From contig JAPYMA010000073.1 in the NCBI GenBank assembly GCA_035041965.1, positions 1 to 64,000 on the forward strand: a DNA stretch of 64,000 nt. Reading direction: 5' to 3'. The notes beneath the pieces were generated by a model. That model was given only the letters and a program-made list of their open reading frames with translations, was not told where the DNA came from and did not search any database. Source of the stretch: Anisakis pegreffii (Eukaryota > Nematoda > Chromadorea > Rhabditida > Anisakidae). Below, in pieces: positions 61,654-64,000 of the stretch; the stretch's first letter is position 1, and every line of letters starts with the position of its first letter. The position numbers and the translations under genes are program-made.

Positions 61654-64000
61654 TCAAACGGTTGACTTCTTCACATCGTTCTGCTGAGATTCACTAGTAT
61701 TATCACTGGATGAATCGCCGATTTGGTTATCACTATCGTTCACACTATCAATGTCGATATCTTCAAAACCCTCTTCGCCGAATTCATACGAATCGTAAAT
61801 CGATTCAAAAAGTGCGCCACATGAGACGACCGCATTCAGTTTCGCAGCCAGCAAATACGCACCGGACAGTTTCCGATGTAACGAATAAACTTCTTTGGGT
61901 GGTGATTTTAGACGATGCTCCAACATTACTGGGATCAATTTGTTAATACGCTTCGTAACAGTCTGAAATTGATTTATTACTTTCTGTACAACCTAATTTC
62001 TGACTTCATTACGACAATATGAATACAGCGAGAATTGCCATGAAATGCAATATCAGGATTCTTGCCGCAAATCGCAAGTGAACCAAATTCTCGTAATCGT
62101 TTAATTCACAACATTCAGATGGATATTTCTAAGTTTGCAAAACATCATAGCATTGAATACCATTCATCTGCTCTAAGAGCACTCAACGAATTATACTGAA
62201 TCAGTGATAAAGTATCGTACATTCGTTGGTGGTAAAAAAGAAGAATTTTATTGACACCATAGAGATGGTTTTGTCCAGAAAACTGCACACTTTTCACTGC
62301 TGAATCATTACTCAAGTTTTCGATGACAGTTAAAGTGGAAGGAGATCAATATGAAACGGTGACCTGTTTTGAGAAGTCGTACGGTTTAGATGATGCGAGC
62401 GTCTCTCCGAGGATTAGAATTGATTCACAGTGAGCGTCTTCCATTACCTATACACAAATAAACAATACAATTGCTGAAATAGCTAATACAACAGCAACAA
62501 ATTTAGTGATCAATTATGAACTGTTTATATCGATATTCGAACAAAATCAAGCGTTCATTTCCAAAAAATGATATCAACGTGAACAACAAACAATACCTTT
62601 GACTCAAAACCGGTAAGGAAGCCAATTTCTTGTGAATACTTCAACATCTGAAATTAACATATTACTGCAGGAAGCATTTTTTCGAAACTGTATCGTCTAA
62701 GACAGAATTCAAGGAGAACGTTGCTGAATGCTCAATTTGCTGCTGCTAAACGAATCAAAAACAAACGAATTTTTATAAGAGCAAAACGAACCGTTTTTCG
62801 GTCATGATCATAAGCTGCTTTTATGATACGCATGTACTGATCGACGAATTTTTTCGGATACGATAAAGAGGCACCAAAATCGAGCAATATCAAGCGTGGT
62901 TCGCCGTTAATCGGATGACGACCAAACAAGAAATTCGACCAATTCGGGTCAGTCTAAGGATAAGGATGAAAATTATTCGTTGAATTGATCGACACTCCAA
63001 TTTCACAAAATCACCAAATGCTTCCAAACTCTTCTGATGAAAATGTTATTTGAAATGAATTTTTTGTGTTTCTGAATTCACCCAAATTGAACGGGATTTG
63101 CAAATAAAAGAATTAATGGAGAACTGAATCGATTGCATGATCTAAGCCAGTAAATTTAGAGTTATATAACGAAAAAACTCACCTGCATGAATCGCCAAAC
63201 GAATACTTCGTGTAGGCACAATTCGATGAATTTCGCAGCAATATAATCCCTAACTTCCTGAGGTTCTGAAGCACAGCTATCAACCGGTACACCCTCTACA
63301 TATTCAGCTGTCAACACGCGTGTTGTTGTCAACTCTTCAATAACCTAAAAATTATTTAATCGAATTCACCACATTTTATAACAAACATACCTAAATGAAA
63401 TGGCCCTAGATGAAACCGGCATGTTGATTTCTTAAACAATGCAAGTCAGCTAAACAAATCAACGAACAAGAATTATTCATACTTTGGGCACATAGAAAGC
63501 GTTGTCGTCGGCCAATAATTCAGCGAATTTCTTGATCGCTCGTCCTTCTCTTTTGTAATCACATTCCAGTTTCAGTTCCTTACGAGCAACCTAAACGTTC
63601 ATCATTCTTAATGAAACGTGTCATGAATTAATTCAATGATTACCATCCAAACGTAACCAAAACAACGGCAATGGAATGAATAATAGCTTGAATTGAGCCA
63701 TGAACATTTCGAATAATCGCCTTGCAACGAACAAATCGAACGCAAACGAAAGTTGCGTCTCTACCTCAAAACAACATTCAAAAACGTGCTCCAGTTCACT
63801 AAACAATCGCTTTCTCTTACTCATCTGCATTACACACATACCAAACGACGCAATAAACACCACTAACAGTGGCAGTTTCATTAGAATTTTAGTAATAGAG
63901 TAAATACCTCGACAAAGTTCTCCAAATAAAGACCTTTCGGAAAGATACCACCAATATTGAGGACAGTAATGAGATTATTGATGTCCGAATCAATGCCTTC
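61654..64000 (-). CDS. COQ8: COQ8 (ADCK3/4, ABC1/UbiB family) atypical kinase, C-terminal seven exons (partial)
   Basis: Exons 64000-63908 (runs off the edge), 63590-63483, 63344-63183, 62953-62792, 62647-62597, 62447-62364 and 61962-61654 all join in phase 0. The text follows COQ8A/B closely: DINNLITVLNIGGIFPKGLY, VARKELKLECDYKREGRAIK, VLTAEYVEGVPVD (hinge), TDPNWSNFLFGRHPINGEPR, LLDFGASLSYPKKFVDQY (metal-binding DFG), EIGFLTGFESK, VMEDAHCESILILGETLASS and INKLIPVMLEHRLKSPPKEV. COQ8 is a mitochondrial matrix ATPase/kinase-like protein needed for ubiquinone synthesis. The KxGQ domain and Ala-rich loop are outside the window. After the usual end of the family (ALFESIYDSY) there is an extra acidic Ser/Asn/Asp tail of about 40 residues before TGA. 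Confidence 0.92.

Noticed and set aside
1..64000. tRNA, rRNA and CRISPR features
   Set aside because: No tRNA-like cloverleaf, rRNA stretch or spacer-repeat array was recognised by eye; CRISPR is not expected in a nematode. A tRNAscan/Infernal run would settle the RNA genes.

Overview
The window is eukaryotic, AT-rich and intron-rich, and almost certainly from a nematode. Evidence: a patched-related (PTR) sterol-sensing-domain gene, a DUF268 exon of the type common in nematodes, and several genes whose ATG lies 0-21 nt behind a splice acceptor, as expected for spliced-leader trans-splicing. The species cannot be told from sequence alone. Most coding sequence is in exons of 50-300 nt joined by GT-AG introns, so long open frames are a poor guide. 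The gene models below were built by matching phases across splice sites by eye.

Layout. 1-252: end of a DUF268 gene (+). 1237-1685: decayed RTE-type reverse transcriptase relic. 4220-4930: degenerate tandem repeat. 8791-9319 (-) and 14156-14602 (-): two small secreted peptide precursors, both unrecognised, with a third small ORF at 15100-15261 (-). 17799-19612 (-): complete REEP5/6 (TB2/DP1/HVA22) family gene, divergent from 20397-26398 (+), a four-exon FUNDC1 gene. A complete three-exon DHRS7B-like dehydrogenase (22947-24497, +) lies inside FUNDC1 intron 2. 29762-36701 (-): about 20 exons of a PTR protein. 36.9-44 kb: isolated candidate exons on +. 44-54 kb: little that can be supported. 54858-58141 (-): a nine-exon gene for a cysteine-rich secreted protein with a GPI-type tail, carrying a fresh 60-bp triplication in an intron. 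54.2-60.3 kb also holds a cluster of dispersed, inverted and tandem repeats. 61654-64000 (-): seven exons of COQ8, running off the right edge.

The recognisable genes touch membranes and mitochondria: FUNDC1 (outer mitochondrial membrane), COQ8 (ubiquinone synthesis in the matrix), REEP (ER tubule shaping), DHRS7B (ER/peroxisome lipid metabolism) and PTR (sterol-sensing transporter-like). They do not form one pathway. The most novel items are the small peptide precursors, the cysteine-rich GPI-type gene and the nested DHRS7B gene.
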